Source: Psychroserpens damuponensis (GTDB lineage Bacteria; Bacteroidota; Bacteroidia; Flavobacteriales; Flavobacteriaceae). Taken from it: a stretch of 64,000 nucleotides of DNA. Of this stretch, positions 44,785-54,063 are shown in pieces. The stretch is taken from contig NZ_JXJO01000011.1 in NCBI RefSeq assembly GCF_000826655.1, positions 62,001 to 126,000 of the forward strand. The letters are read 5' to 3'. Made by a program: the position numbers and the translations under genes. Numbering within the stretch: the stretch's first letter is position 1; each line of letters starts with the position of its first letter. The notes below the pieces were generated by a model, which worked only from the letters and a program-made list of their open reading frames with translations, searched no databases and was not told the origin of the DNA.

Positions 44785-45351
44785 ATGAATAAAACAAGAA
44801 ACACATATTTCACTTCAGATCATCACTTTGGTCATGAGAATATTATAAAATTCACCAATCGTCCATTTGGTAGTGTAGAAGAAATGGATCAAGAGCTCAT
44901 AAAACGATGGAACAGTCGTGTCAATAAACATGATAAGGTTTACCATTTAGGAGATTTCGGACTCTGTAAAGCAGAGCGAATGCGAGAAGTCCTGGAGCAA
45001 TTAAACGGAAAAATATTTTTAATACGAGGCAATCACGAAGGTGCTGCCTTAGCCAATCCTAACCGGTTTGAATGGATTAAAGATTACTTCGAGCTTAATG
45101 TCAATGATGCACATGCTCCAAATGGCAAGCAAAAAATCATCCTCTTGCATTACGCAATGCGAGTTTGGCGATCCAGCTTTAGAGGCACATGGCATCTCTA
45201 CGGTCATTCACATGGTACATTGCAAGATGATCCTACCATGAACAGTTTTGATGTAGGTGTAGATTGTCACGATTTTTACCCGTTAACTTACCATGAAGTC
45301 AAAACTATTATGAGTAAAAAAATTTGGGAACCACCATTTAAAAACAAGTAA
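44785..45351 (+). CDS. Metallophosphoesterase
   Basis: A 188-residue calcineurin-like phosphoesterase. Its motifs are TSDHHFGHENII, LGDFGL, RGNHEGAA, LHYAMRVWRSS and YGHSHG, giving a two-metal centre. The sequence resembles the short phosphoesterase family often found in phages and plasmids and in tRNA/RNA-repair contexts, but there is no direct substrate evidence. It is downstream of the TPR gene on the same strand. A structured repeat begins right after its stop. Confidence 0.85.
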   Translation: MNKTRNTYFTSDHHFGHENIIKFTNRPFGSVEEMDQELIKRWNSRVNKHDKVYHLGDFGLCKAERMREVLEQLNGKIFLIRGNHEGAALANPNRFEWIKDYFELNVNDAHAPNGKQKIILLHYAMRVWRSSFRGTWHLYGHSHGTLQDDPTMNSFDVGVDCHDFYPLTYHEVKTIMSKKIWEPPFKNK

Positions 45352-45354
45352 TAT

Positions 45355-45448
45355 TTGGGCGTAACCCAAACCAAAACGTTTGGGTCGCGCTTTTCGCAGT
45401 CGCTCTCTTTGAGGAGCTCCAACAATGCTTCAATCGCTTACGCGAGAT
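45355..45448 (+). repeat. Structured dispersed repeat, copy A (plus orientation)
   Basis: It begins 3 bases after the phosphoesterase stop with TTGGGCGTAACCCAA, then GGGTCGCGCTTTTCGC, a variable hairpin (CTCTCTTTGAGGAGCTCC) and CTTCAATCGCTTACGC. Copy B at 48023-48119 shows the same order of blocks on the minus strand. I recall the same block pattern from many flavobacterial intergenic regions. Confidence 0.65.
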
Positions 45449-45602
45449 CGATAAATTTAATTTTATCCTGAAAGGTATTTCACCTCTTGAAACTGTAAAA
45501 ACGAGAGTAAAGCGAGACTAAAGCAAAGCATATATAAAATAAAAATGCAACCTTAGAAAGGAAAAAAGTGGGCTAACTTCGGTTGGTCTGCTTTTTATAT
45601 TG

Positions 45603-46052
45603 TCACACGACCTTTGTAATCTCAAATTCTAAATTTCTAAAAGAAATTAGCTCACCTTTTTGTTTTCCAATAATCAATTGTGCAATTGGTGTAATCGCAG
45701 AAATCGCATAAAACTTTTCATTCTCAACCGTAACTTCTCCTGCACTTATGGCTACAAAATAATTAGCTTGTGTTGTATAGACGATGCTTCCTAGAGTTAC
45801 AATTTCCGAAGATTTAGAAATGTCAATTTTTGATAATATGTGGTTTACTTTTTGAATTTCGGCTAATTGCTGTCCGGCTTTTTCACGCTCTAATTGCAAC
45901 ATCGCACGACCTGTTTCATGCTTATCACCTGCTGAGCTTTTGGTTTCGGTAGTTAATGAGTCTTGAATTTCATTAATAGTGTTTTGAATTGTTTTAAAAC
46001 GGTTATCAATAAATAATTGACAGTGATTATATAATAGTTCTTTTAATTTCAT
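45603..46052 (-). CDS. GreA/GreB-like C-terminal domain protein
   Basis: A 149-residue protein starting at MKLKELLYNH (ATG at 46052; an upstream ATG at 46073 would add 7 residues). The N-terminal ~75 residues are helical/coiled (FKTIQNTINEIQDSL, EREKAGQQLAEIQKV) and rich in charges, unlike the paired GreA coiled coil with its acidic tip. The C-terminal ~70 residues (EIVTLGSIVYTTQANYFVAISAGEV, FYAISAITPIAQLIIGKQKGE) match the FKBP-like GreA_GreB C domain. The likely role is binding RNA polymerase or an associated factor; cleavage-stimulating activity is doubtful without the acidic tip. It is downstream of mtgA. Confidence 0.7.
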   Translation of the reverse strand: MKLKELLYNHCQLFIDNRFKTIQNTINEIQDSLTTETKSSAGDKHETGRAMLQLEREKAGQQLAEIQKVNHILSKIDISKSSEIVTLGSIVYTTQANYFVAISAGEVTVENEKFYAISAITPIAQLIIGKQKGELISFRNLEFEITKVV

Positions 46053-46110
46053 TTGAATATTTAAAATGGTCATTATACCTACGAGGTATCAAAAACCTTG
46101 CAGGATAAAA

Positions 46111-46815
46111 TTAATTTTTATCATCTTGATTTGGGTACTTTAATGGTCCGAAATAATTCATTTGTTTGATTATCCATGTTTTGCGACTTTCAATATAAGC
46201 GGTTGCTGGATTTGCTTTATATCGCATTGGGTTTGGCAAAATAGAAGCAATTGCAGCAGCTTCCCTTTTAGATAAACTAGAAGCTGTTTTTTTAAACCAA
46301 TATTGAGATGCCGCTTCAATACCGTAAATCCCTGGACCCATTTCAATACTGTTGAGATAGACTTCTATAATGCGTTCTTTACTCCAAATTAACTCAATTA
46401 AAAACGTAAAGTAGGTTTCTAAACCTTTACGCAACCAACTGCGTTGAGGCCAAAGAAAAACGTTTTTAGCGGTTTGCTGACTAATGGAACTTGCTCCTTT
46501 TAATTTTTTTCCTTTTTTATTGTGTTCGTAAGCTTTTTCTATAGCCTTTACATCAAATCCATGATGTACTAAAAAGTGTTGATCTTCACTGCAAATTACA
46601 GCGAGTTGAACGTGTTTAGAAATCTCATTAATGGACACCCAGTCATGCTCCCAACCTTTTTTACTAGCATCGGTTTGTTCAATATTTTTAATCACCATTA
46701 AAGGCGTTATTGGCACAGGAACCCATTTAAAAACAACCACAATTAGTATAGAGAACACAAACAACCACAATAGAGTTTTGACTATAAATTTGAAAAAACG
46801 CTTGATGAATTTCAT
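46111..46815 (-). CDS. mtgA: Monofunctional peptidoglycan glycosyltransferase
   Basis: A 234-residue inner-membrane enzyme of family GT51. A single N-terminal TM helix (~10-30, FFKFIVKTLLWLFVFSILIVVVF) is followed by the catalytic motif AVICSEDQHFLVHHGFD, where Glu is the general base. GASSISQQTAKNVFLWPQRSW (motif 2), IELIWSKERIIEVYLNSIEMG (motif 3) and YGIEAASQYWF come next. It polymerises lipid II without a transpeptidase domain. It lies 7 bases after the FAD oxidase stop on the same strand, so it is probably co-transcribed. Confidence 0.95.
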   Translation of the reverse strand: MKFIKRFFKFIVKTLLWLFVFSILIVVVFKWVPVPITPLMVIKNIEQTDASKKGWEHDWVSINEISKHVQLAVICSEDQHFLVHHGFDVKAIEKAYEHNKKGKKLKGASSISQQTAKNVFLWPQRSWLRKGLETYFTFLIELIWSKERIIEVYLNSIEMGPGIYGIEAASQYWFKKTASSLSKREAAAIASILPNPMRYKANPATAYIESRKTWIIKQMNYFGPLKYPNQDDKN

Positions 46816-46822
46816 AAATATA

Positions 46823-47929
46823 CTACAATAGATCTGCTAATTCTTTTCCTATTAAACTCCCAATGGCAACTCCCATTCCTCCTAATCTAACTCCACAGTA
46901 TACATTATTTGAAAGTTGTTTTACTATTGGTTTTTTTTGCGGACCAACTCCCATAATCCCACTCCATCTATGATCAATTTCAAAGGGTGTATTTGGTAAA
47001 ATGGTGTGTTTTAATAAGTCTTCTAGTTTATTTTGTATGAGATCTGTTTGAGATAAAGATGTCGTTTCTTCTCCTTTAAAATCTAGATTTCGACCACCTC
47101 CAAATAGTATCCTATTGTCAATGTTTCTAAAATAATAATAGCCTTGATCTAAATGAAACGTGCCTTTGATATGCAAATTATTTATAGGTTTAGTGATGAG
47201 TACTTGAGCTCTTGCTGGTTTGACTTCGGAAATGTTTAATGTAGAAGCAAAGCCATTTGTTGCAATGAGTAGCTTGGAGGTAGTACATTCAAACTGATTT
47301 GTTTTAATATGTACTAATTGGTTCGTCTCAGAAACATTTTCTACAGTTATATTATTAAGTATTATGATACCTTGTTGCAGTGCCAACTGTGTTAACGACA
47401 TCATCATTTTACCAGTGTCAATTTGACCTTCAAATTGATTAAAACCCAAGATAGGATTGCACTTTTTAAATCCAAATGGATTAGACTTAAAACTAAATAC
47501 TTCTTGTTTAAATAATGGTTTTAATAGTGTATTAATATCTTGCTTTTTATCTTGACATAGCTGTAATAAATCTGTATTCGTAAACAACTCGTAACCGCCA
47601 AGTTCTTGATAGTCTATAGTAGTGTCGCCTAAAGTTTCTCGTAATAGTTGCAAGCCTTCAATACGGTTTTTCACCAAATTAAAAACCTCTTGGTTGGTAT
47701 GTGTTTTAAGGTCATCAACCATTTCACTTAAACTTCCAAAACATGCAAATCCAGCATTTTTTGTACTCGCTCCTTGTGGCAACATGCCTTTTTCTAGAAT
47801 TAGAATTTTAGATTTAGGAAAGCGTTTTTTAAGTTGTAGGGCACAATTGAGTCCAACAATTCCACTTCCAACGATTGTGTAATCAATATTGGTGAGCCAT
47901 GATTGTATTTCCCAGTAACTTAAATTCAA
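46823..47929 (-). CDS. FAD-dependent amine/glycine oxidase-like protein (DAO family)
   Basis: A 368-residue flavoprotein. The N-terminal Rossmann motif is YTIVGSGIVGLNCALQLKKRFPK, with an acidic residue at the end of strand 2 (LEKG). The DAO substrate domain reads TKNAGFACFGSL and HLDQGYYYFRNIDNRILFGG. It ends in HRWSGIMGVG, the conserved loop near the flavin, and YCGVRLGGMGVAIGS. It oxidises an amino acid or amine (glycine oxidase or D-amino-acid oxidase type); the substrate cannot be assigned. It precedes mtgA with a 7-base gap. The upstream 264 bases carry repeat copy B and the accC terminator. Confidence 0.82.
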   Translation of the reverse strand: MNLSYWEIQSWLTNIDYTIVGSGIVGLNCALQLKKRFPKSKILILEKGMLPQGASTKNAGFACFGSLSEMVDDLKTHTNQEVFNLVKNRIEGLQLLRETLGDTTIDYQELGGYELFTNTDLLQLCQDKKQDINTLLKPLFKQEVFSFKSNPFGFKKCNPILGFNQFEGQIDTGKMMMSLTQLALQQGIIILNNITVENVSETNQLVHIKTNQFECTTSKLLIATNGFASTLNISEVKPARAQVLITKPINNLHIKGTFHLDQGYYYFRNIDNRILFGGGRNLDFKGEETTSLSQTDLIQNKLEDLLKHTILPNTPFEIDHRWSGIMGVGPQKKPIVKQLSNNVYCGVRLGGMGVAIGSLIGKELADLL

Positions 47930-48022
47930 TAGCGTTGTTAGTTAGGTTATTGAGTAAAAATAGTGATTTTTGGATTGCTAGGTCTTAAAATTTAGAATCT
48001 GTCTTGTGGCAGTCGTCTCTGT

Positions 48023-48119
48023 TAAGGATAGAAGCGATATCCTTTTTTGCTTTTTCAAAAAAGATTTAGCGAATAGCCTGACGCTTTGAAGCTTTCTGCG
48101 GAAAAGGGTAACAGCCAAA
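48023..48119 (-). repeat. Structured dispersed repeat, copy B (minus orientation)
   Basis: Read on the minus strand it starts with TTTGGCTGTTACCC, then GCGTCAGGCTATTCGC. Two hairpins follow: CTTTTTTG...CAAAAAAG, and AAGGATA...TATCCTT around TCGCTTC. The order of blocks is that of copy A at 45355. It lies 3' of accC, beyond its terminator, as copy A lies 3' of the phosphoesterase gene. Confidence 0.7.
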
Positions 48120-48154
48120 TTCTATTGATTACACTTTGCGAAAATTATGTGATA

Positions 48155-48187
48155 TAAAAAAAAACTCCGAAACGTTAATTTCGGAGT
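48155..48187 (-). terminator. Terminator after accC
   Basis: ACTCCGAA (48164-48171) pairs with TTCGGAGT (48180-48187) and a T-run follows on the minus strand, immediately after the accC stop at 48194. Confidence 0.88.
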
Positions 48188-48193
48188 CTATAT

Positions 48194-49549
48194 TTAATCT
48201 TCTTCTTGGATAGGTTGCATGGTGAAATCTTCCATGAATTTAGTGGTATAATTACCTGCTAAATAATCTGGATGATCCATCAATTGCCTATGAAAAGGAA
48301 TTGTAGTTTTTATACCTTCAATGACGAATTCGTCTAAAGCACGTTTCATTTTATTGATGGCTTCTTCACGAGTTTGCGCAGTGGTAATCAACTTTGCAAT
48401 CATAGAATCGTAGTTTGGCGGAATCACATAACCTGCATAAACGTGTGTGTCTAAACGCACACCATGACCTCCTGGTGCATGAAGTGTTGTGATGCGACCT
48501 GGTGAAGGTCTAAAATCGTTAAATGGATCTTCGGCATTAATACGACACTCAATTGAATGTAAGTTTGGCGTATAGTTTTTACCAGAAATTGGCACACCTG
48601 CAGCTACTAATATTTGCTCTCTAATAAGGTCAAAATCAATAACTTGCTCTGTAATTGGATGTTCTACTTGAATACGTGTATTCATTTCCATGAAGTAGAA
48701 ATTACGATGTTTATCTACTAAAAACTCGACAGTTCCTGCACCTTCATATTTAATATATTCGGCGGCTTTAACTGCGGCTTCACCCATTTTTTTACGCAAA
48801 GCAGTCGTCATAAATGGTGACGGTACTTCTTCGGTTAATTTTTGGTGACGACGTTGTACTGAGCAATCACGTTCTGATAAATGACAAGCTTTACCAGTAG
48901 AATCACCAACAATTTGTATCTCGATATGACGTGGCTCTTCAATGAGTTTTTCCATGTACATATCGTCATTTCCAAAGGCTGCTTTAGATTCTGCTCTTGC
49001 AGATTCCCATGCATTTTGTAAGTCTTCGGGTTTCCAAACTGCACGCATCCCTTTTCCACCACCACCTGCAGATGCTTTAAGCATTACTGGATAACCGGTT
49101 TCTTTTGCTACTTTTTTACAGTCTTCAAAATCTTTTATAACACCTTCACTTCCTGGTACACAAGGCACACCTGCTTCTAGCATTGTTGCTTTAGCATTGG
49201 CTTTGTCTCCCATTCTATCAATCATTTCTGGAGAGGCTCCAATAAATTTGATATCATGCTCTTCACAAATTTTTGAAAATTTAGCATTTTCTGACAAAAA
49301 CCCATATCCAGGGTGAATGGCATCAGCATTTGTAATTTCTGCTGCTGCGATGATATTTGATACTTTAAGGTAAGATTCGCTACTTGATGGTGGGCCAATA
49401 CAAACTGCTTCGTCTGCAAACTTAACGTGTAAGCTTTCTGCATCTGCTGTAGAATATACAGCTACAGTTTTGATACCCATTTCTTTACAGGTTCTAATCA
49501 CACGTAGTGCGATTTCTCCTCTATTGGCTATTAATATTTTTTTAAACAT
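48194..49549 (-). CDS. accC: Acetyl-CoA carboxylase biotin carboxylase subunit
   Basis: A 451-residue ATP-grasp enzyme. The N-domain starts [26 protein letters not shown]. The glycine-rich ATP loop is [14 protein letters not shown], the biotin region [21 protein letters not shown], and the catalytic stretch [18 protein letters not shown]. It carboxylates the biotin on AccB using bicarbonate and ATP, the first step of fatty-acid synthesis. It lies just downstream of accB and fabH, one transcription unit, and ends at a strong terminator. Confidence 0.98.
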   Translation of the reverse strand: MFKKILIANRGEIALRVIRTCKEMGIKTVAVYSTADAESLHVKFADEAVCIGPPSSSESYLKVSNIIAAAEITNADAIHPGYGFLSENAKFSKICEEHDIKFIGASPEMIDRMGDKANAKATMLEAGVPCVPGSEGVIKDFEDCKKVAKETGYPVMLKASAGGGGKGMRAVWKPEDLQNAWESARAESKAAFGNDDMYMEKLIEEPRHIEIQIVGDSTGKACHLSERDCSVQRRHQKLTEEVPSPFMTTALRKKMGEAAVKAAEYIKYEGAGTVEFLVDKHRNFYFMEMNTRIQVEHPITEQVIDFDLIREQILVAAGVPISGKNYTPNLHSIECRINAEDPFNDFRPSPGRITTLHAPGGHGVRLDTHVYAGYVIPPNYDSMIAKLITTAQTREEAINKMKRALDEFVIEGIKTTIPFHRQLMDHPDYLAGNYTTKFMEDFTMQPIQEED

Positions 49550-49640
49550 ATTTTTTTAGTTTAAGAGTTTTTGGTTTAGCTGTTTATAAGTTTAAATGAC
49601 TTGGATTTAAACTTTAAACTTTAAACTTCTAAACTTAAAA

Positions 49641-50123
49641 TTATGAAGGATCTACTAAAAACAATGGTTGATCAAACTCTACAGGAGAAGCATCATCCAC
49701 TAAAACTTTAACAATTTTACCTGATACTTCAGATTCGATTTCATTAAATAATTTCATTGCTTCAATAACACAAAGTACATCACCTTCTCCTATTGAAGTA
49801 CCAACCTCAACAAACATTGGTTTATCTGGAGATGGTTTACGGTAAAATGTACCAATAATTGGAGATTTAATTGTGATATATTTTGAGTCTTCTGAAGCTG
49901 CTGGAGCTTCTGCAACTGGTGCTGCAGCTGGTGCAGGAGCCGTTGGCAATGCTTGAGCTACTGGTTGGTTTACAGGTATTTGCTGAACGTAAGTTGTTGT
50001 TTCTCCTTTATCATCTGAACCTGTTCTAATGGTAATTTTAATATCATCCATTTCTAATTTAACCTCACTTGCGCCAGATTTAGCTACAAACTTGATTAAG
50101 TTCTGAATTTCTTTAATATCCAT
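49641..50123 (-). CDS. accB: Acetyl-CoA carboxylase biotin carboxyl carrier protein
   Basis: A 160-residue protein. The N-terminal dimerisation segment is MDIKEIQNLIKFVAKSGASEV. An Ala/Pro-rich flexible linker (~57-80) follows, then the biotinyl domain with K124 in CVIEAMKLFNEI and the thumb-region GTFYRKPSPDK. The open frame runs 32 codons upstream into fabH, but the ATG at 50123 gives the usual start. AccB carries CO2 as carboxybiotin from AccC to the AccA/AccD transferase. It is encoded between fabH and accC, 41 bases after the fabH stop. Confidence 0.97.
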   Translation of the reverse strand: MDIKEIQNLIKFVAKSGASEVKLEMDDIKITIRTGSDDKGETTTYVQQIPVNQPVAQALPTAPAPAAAPVAEAPAASEDSKYITIKSPIIGTFYRKPSPDKPMFVEVGTSIGEGDVLCVIEAMKLFNEIESEVSGKIVKVLVDDASPVEFDQPLFLVDPS

Positions 50124-50163
50124 AATTAATAGTCGTTTTAAAATAGTTAGTTTAAAAAGTTGT

Positions 50164-51159
50164 TTATGAATTATAAGCCCATTTAAAATAAATAGAGCCC
50201 CAAGTAAATCCACCACCAAAGGCAGCGAAAATTATCTTGTCATCTTTTTTTAATTGTGATTCGTAATCGTGTAATAGTAATGGTAATGTTGCTGATGTTG
50301 TATTTCCATATTTATGAATATTCATCATTACCTTTGCAGAGTCTAGAGATACTCTATTTGCAGTTGCTTCAATAATTCTTTTATTAGCTTGATGAGCCGC
50401 TAACCATGAAATGTCATCATTTGTTAAGTCATTTCGTTTCATGATGCGTTCTGTAACATCTGCCATGTTAAAAACTGCATTTTTAAATACGGTTTTTCCT
50501 TCTTGAAATATATAATGTTTACCTTGGTTAAATGTATCTTCTGTAATTGGGTATGAAGATCCTCCATAAGTGGCTTGTAAAAACTCTCGTCCTTCTCCAT
50601 TACTTCGTAATAGTTCATCTTGCAAACCTAAACCTTCATGGTTTGGTTCAAATAGAACCGCTCCAGCACCATCACCAAAAATGATACATGTTGCTCGATC
50701 TTTATAATTTATAAATGAAGAGTTTTTATCTGCACCAATTAGTAAGACGTTTTTATATTTACCTGACTCAATATAACTTGAGGCAACTGACATTCCGAAG
50801 AGAAAACTAGAGCATGCAGCTTCTAAATCAAAAGAAAATGCATTAGTTGCTCCGATCTCTGTAGCAGTAAAAGCTGCGGTTGAGGCAGCTTTCATATCTG
50901 GTGTTGCAGTGGCAACAATTACTAGTTCTATATCTTTAGGGTCAATACCTTTTTTATCAATAAGGTTTTGAGCAGCTTTAATCGCTAAAAAGGAGGTTCC
51001 TTTACCTTCTTCTTTAAGAATACGTCGTTCTTTAATACCTGTACGAGTGGTAATCCATTCGTCATTGGTATCAACCATAGTTTCTAATATCTGGTTGGTT
51101 AGTTTATACTCAGGAAGATAAGCTCCTACTCCTGTAATCGCAGCTGTGATTTTACTCAT
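50164..51159 (-). CDS. fabH: 3-oxoacyl-ACP synthase III (ketoacyl-ACP synthase III)
   Basis: A 331-residue thiolase-fold enzyme that condenses acetyl-CoA (or branched acyl-CoA) with malonyl-ACP. The catalytic triad is C116 in DLEAACSSFLFGM, His in AAHQANKRI and Asn in KYGNTTSATLPL. The N-terminus ITGVGAYLPEYKLTN and the SNGEGREFLQATYGGSS region are typical of Bacteroidota FabH. It initiates fatty-acid chains and is placed directly before accB/accC, which supply malonyl-CoA. It is separated from rpmF by 179 bases with a terminator. Confidence 0.95.
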   Translation of the reverse strand: MSKITAAITGVGAYLPEYKLTNQILETMVDTNDEWITTRTGIKERRILKEEGKGTSFLAIKAAQNLIDKKGIDPKDIELVIVATATPDMKAASTAAFTATEIGATNAFSFDLEAACSSFLFGMSVASSYIESGKYKNVLLIGADKNSSFINYKDRATCIIFGDGAGAVLFEPNHEGLGLQDELLRSNGEGREFLQATYGGSSYPITEDTFNQGKHYIFQEGKTVFKNAVFNMADVTERIMKRNDLTNDDISWLAAHQANKRIIEATANRVSLDSAKVMMNIHKYGNTTSATLPLLLHDYESQLKKDDKIIFAAFGGGFTWGSIYFKWAYNS

Positions 51160-51290
51160 ATTAAATTTTTAATATCAACTCAAAAAAAGCAGAAATTTGT
51201 AAAAAAAAGATAAATCTTTAATGAATTTACTAATTTTTGAGTGATTAACACGCAAATTAAGGTTTTTTTAGACTCTGAAAAATTAAACAT

Positions 51291-51318
51291 AAAAAAAACG
51301 CTCAACAATGAGCGTTTT
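51291..51318 (-). terminator. Terminator between rpmF and fabH
   Basis: AAAACGCTCA (51295-51304) pairs with TGAGCGTTTT (51309-51318). On the minus strand the T-run lies just after the stem, downstream of rpmF. It may limit read-through from the ribosomal gene into fabH. Confidence 0.82.
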
Positions 51319-51338
51319 ATTATATGCATGCATAATAC

Positions 51339-51542
51339 TTATGCTAAGTTTTCTTCTTTTTCTGAGTTGTCAATTAAAACTTGACCTCTATAATATAATT
51401 TACCTTCGTGCCAGTGAGCTCTGTGGTAAAGGTGTGCTTCTCCTGTTGTAGGACAAGTAGCTATAGTAGGAACAGACGCTTTGTAGTGTGTTCTTCTTTT
51501 ATCTCTTCTTGTTTTCGATATTTTTCTCTTAGGATGTGCCAT
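51339..51542 (-). CDS. rpmF: 50S ribosomal protein L32
   Basis: A 67-residue basic protein. It begins [22 protein letters not shown], matching the L32 start (AvPKrkxSkxrRdkRRxhyk). The C-terminal part, [25 protein letters not shown], carries a single Cys rather than a full zinc ribbon. It lies right after the DUF177 gene (8-base gap), a gene order widely conserved in bacteria (yceD-rpmF-plsX/fabH), which supports the call. Confidence 0.95.
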   Translation of the reverse strand: MAHPKRKISKTRRDKRRTHYKASVPTIATCPTTGEAHLYHRAHWHEGKLYYRGQVLIDNSEKEENLA

Positions 51543-51550
51543 TTTATATG

Positions 51551-52105
51551 TTATTTATCCGTTAATAGTTTTTTTAATGTATTCCAACGAGGATCAATTT
51601 CCTCAGATGTTTCTTCTTTTTCGCTTAAGCTTTTAGGGCTTAATTCTTCTAATTTTTTAAGTATGTCTGAATCTAATGTACCGTCTTCAACTCCTGGATG
51701 AACACGTTTAGCTGGCATTGATAATATAATTAACTCATATATATATTGTGCCACATTAATTTCATATTCTCCATGTGGGATGATTAGTATATCTTCAAAT
51801 TCGTCATTATATTCTTCACCAAACTTTACGACTAGTTTAAATTCACCCTCAACAGCTTGGTTATAAGGTTCATTAGTAAGGTCACAGTTTACGTTTACAG
51901 TGCCAGTGATTTCAAAATATAATTCTAAAAACGTTGATTTTTTTTCAAAAACCAAATTTGCTTTTACATCTACAGCATTAAAATCATCATACTCAAAACA
52001 CTCAAAGAACTTATTATCAATTTGATAATCAAAATGGTGCTTTCCTACTTTAAGACCAATAAATGGTATAGTATATTCCTTTAAAGGCTTCATCATCGCA
52101 TTCAT
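51551..52105 (-). CDS. DUF177 (YceD-like) protein
   Basis: A 184-residue cytoplasmic protein. The family mark is the central Cys in [34 protein letters not shown], followed by the acidic [36 protein letters not shown]. The conserved place directly before rpmF confirms it. YceD/DUF177 proteins are implicated in ribosome or 23S rRNA assembly in bacteria and plastids, but the molecular activity is not settled. The C-terminus is acidic, like other members. Confidence 0.88.
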   Translation of the reverse strand: MNAMMKPLKEYTIPFIGLKVGKHHFDYQIDNKFFECFEYDDFNAVDVKANLVFEKKSTFLELYFEITGTVNVNCDLTNEPYNQAVEGEFKLVVKFGEEYNDEFEDILIIPHGEYEINVAQYIYELIILSMPAKRVHPGVEDGTLDSDILKKLEELSPKSLSEKEETSEEIDPRWNTLKKLLTDK

Positions 52106-52184
52106 TTTGAGCCTGCAAAGATATAAATATTAATTAATTAAACTAGGGTTATAAACAAAAAATGTTTATAACATTTTTAACTTG

Positions 52185-53240
52185 CTATCTTGACGGTTTT
52201 CCTAGACGTTTAGGCGCTTTTTTTAATGGATTTTTTGAATACTCATTATATTCTTGTCTATTATTAAAAATCTCAATAGCTTTAAACACAGCTTCTTTAA
52301 ATGAACCATGATCTGCTTCTCCTTGTCCAGCAATTTCAAATGCTGTGCCATGATCTGGTGATGTTCTTACTTTACTTAATCCAGCTGTATAATTTACACC
52401 ATGACCAAAAGCTATTGTTTTAAACGGAATTAAACCTTGGTCGTGATAAGATGCTATTATAGCATCAAAGTTTTTATAATTACCTGAACCGAAAAAACTA
52501 TCTGCCGAATATGGTCCATACACCAATTTATCTTTAATTGCTTCTAGTGTTGGTCTCAAAACAGCATCATCTTCTTCTCCAATAACGCCATTATCTCCTG
52601 CATGTGGATTAATACCTAATACGGCAATTTTAGGTTTTCTAATTTGAAAATCTTCAACTAACGATTTATAAACCGTATTTATTTTTTCATTAATTAGCTC
52701 TGCAGTTATATAACTTGATACATCTTTTACAGGTACATGATCTGTAAGAAGGCCTACTTTTAATATATCGGTTATCATGAACATCAAACTTTTTCCGCCT
52801 AATTTTTCGGCTAAATAATTGGTGTGTCCTGGAAATTTAAAACTTTCAGACTGAATATTATGTTTGTGAATTGGAGCGGTTACCAAGACATCTATAGCAT
52901 TGTTTTTTAATGCTTTTGTGGCTGCTTCTAAAGATTTAACCGAAAATTCTCCAATCTTAAGGTCTTCTTCACCAAAATTAATATTGACATTGTCTTTCCA
53001 TACGTTAACAACATTTATTTTACCATCTACAATTTGATCGGTATGATTGATACCATGAAAGTTAATGTTGCTTTTAAAATGTTTTTTAAAAAAAGACATG
53101 GTTTTAATTGAACCAAAAATTACTGGTGTACAAAACTCTAACATTCTATTGTCTTCAAAAGTTTTGATTATAATTTCAGATCCAATTCCATTGAGGTCTC
53201 CTATTGAAATCCCTAGTTTTATTTTTTTATCTTTTTCCAT
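52185..53240 (-). CDS. pdxA: 4-hydroxythreonine-4-phosphate dehydrogenase
   Basis: A 351-residue NAD-dependent enzyme of pyridoxal-phosphate synthesis. GISIGDLNGIGSEIIIKTFED is the opening. The zinc-site histidines appear in VTAPIHKHNIQ and SYHDQGLIPFKTIAF, with PGHTNYLAEKLG and TSPDHGTAFEIAGQGEAD as the catalytic stretches. It is the first gene of the minus-strand block (followed by DUF177, rpmF, fabH, accB, accC). The gap to DUF177 is about 80 bases, so a shared transcript is plausible but not certain. It diverges from the riboflavin synthase gene over ~230 bases. Confidence 0.94.
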   Translation of the reverse strand: MEKDKKIKLGISIGDLNGIGSEIIIKTFEDNRMLEFCTPVIFGSIKTMSFFKKHFKSNINFHGINHTDQIVDGKINVVNVWKDNVNINFGEEDLKIGEFSVKSLEAATKALKNNAIDVLVTAPIHKHNIQSESFKFPGHTNYLAEKLGGKSLMFMITDILKVGLLTDHVPVKDVSSYITAELINEKINTVYKSLVEDFQIRKPKIAVLGINPHAGDNGVIGEEDDAVLRPTLEAIKDKLVYGPYSADSFFGSGNYKNFDAIIASYHDQGLIPFKTIAFGHGVNYTAGLSKVRTSPDHGTAFEIAGQGEADHGSFKEAVFKAIEIFNNRQEYNEYSKNPLKKAPKRLGKPSR

Positions 53241-53471
53241 TAAGATGTTTTCTAATGTGCGTAAATTTGTATTTACAAATCTAATCCAAAATACGCATTA
53301 GAAAATTTATTACAAATTAAAATTTCTACAAAATAAGTCGTTTCACTTGTTTTTTCGGCTTTAAAATAGTCATACTATATTAAATGCTCTATAAACACTT
53401 CTTATTTTGTTGATTTAATTTTTAGTATCTAAGTCTAACACGTAATTTGAATTCAAAAATTATTCGACATT

Positions 53472-54062
53472 ATGTTTACAGGTATTATTGAGGATTTAGG
53501 AATTATTACAAAGCTTGATAAAGAGCAAGATAATTTACATATAACAGTAAAAAGCGCCATTACTAACGAGTTAAAAATAGATCAAAGTGTTTCTCATAAT
53601 GGCATATGTTTAACGGTAGTTGAGATTTCCGAAGAACACTACAGCGTAACTGCAATTAAAGAAACCATTGATAAAACTAATATTAGTGATTTAAATATAG
53701 GAGATTTTGTAAATCTAGAACGCGCTATGAAGTTGGGTGACCGTTTGGATGGACATATTGTACAAGGACATGTAGATCAAATTGGAACTTGTGAAAGCAT
53801 AAAAGAAGACAATGGTAGCTGGATATTTACTTTTAGTTATGATGACACCTTAGGTAATGTTACTATTGAAAAAGGATCTGCCACTGTTAATGGTGTAAGT
53901 TTAACTGTTGTAAACTCACAAAATAATAGTTTTAGTGTAGCTATAATTCCTTATACATACGAACATACGAACTTTAAACACTTGAAAAAGGGCTCTAAAA
54001 TTAATTTAGAATTTGATGTATTAGGGAAATATATACAAAAGCTCTACAACAACAGACTGTAA
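53472..54062 (+). CDS. ribE: Riboflavin synthase alpha subunit
   Basis: A 196-residue enzyme made of two lumazine-binding (Lum_binding) half-repeats. The first begins MFTGIIEDLGIITKLDKEQ, with VSHNGICLTV; the second begins LDGHIVQGHVDQIGTCESI and contains KGSATVNGVSLTVV. The paired repeats and the MFTGIIE start are diagnostic. It dismutates two 6,7-dimethyl-8-ribityllumazine molecules into riboflavin and a pyrimidinedione. It is a lone gene on the plus strand, converging with the small sorted-protein gene. Confidence 0.96.
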   Translation: MFTGIIEDLGIITKLDKEQDNLHITVKSAITNELKIDQSVSHNGICLTVVEISEEHYSVTAIKETIDKTNISDLNIGDFVNLERAMKLGDRLDGHIVQGHVDQIGTCESIKEDNGSWIFTFSYDDTLGNVTIEKGSATVNGVSLTVVNSQNNSFSVAIIPYTYEHTNFKHLKKGSKINLEFDVLGKYIQKLYNNRL

Positions 54063-54063
54063 A

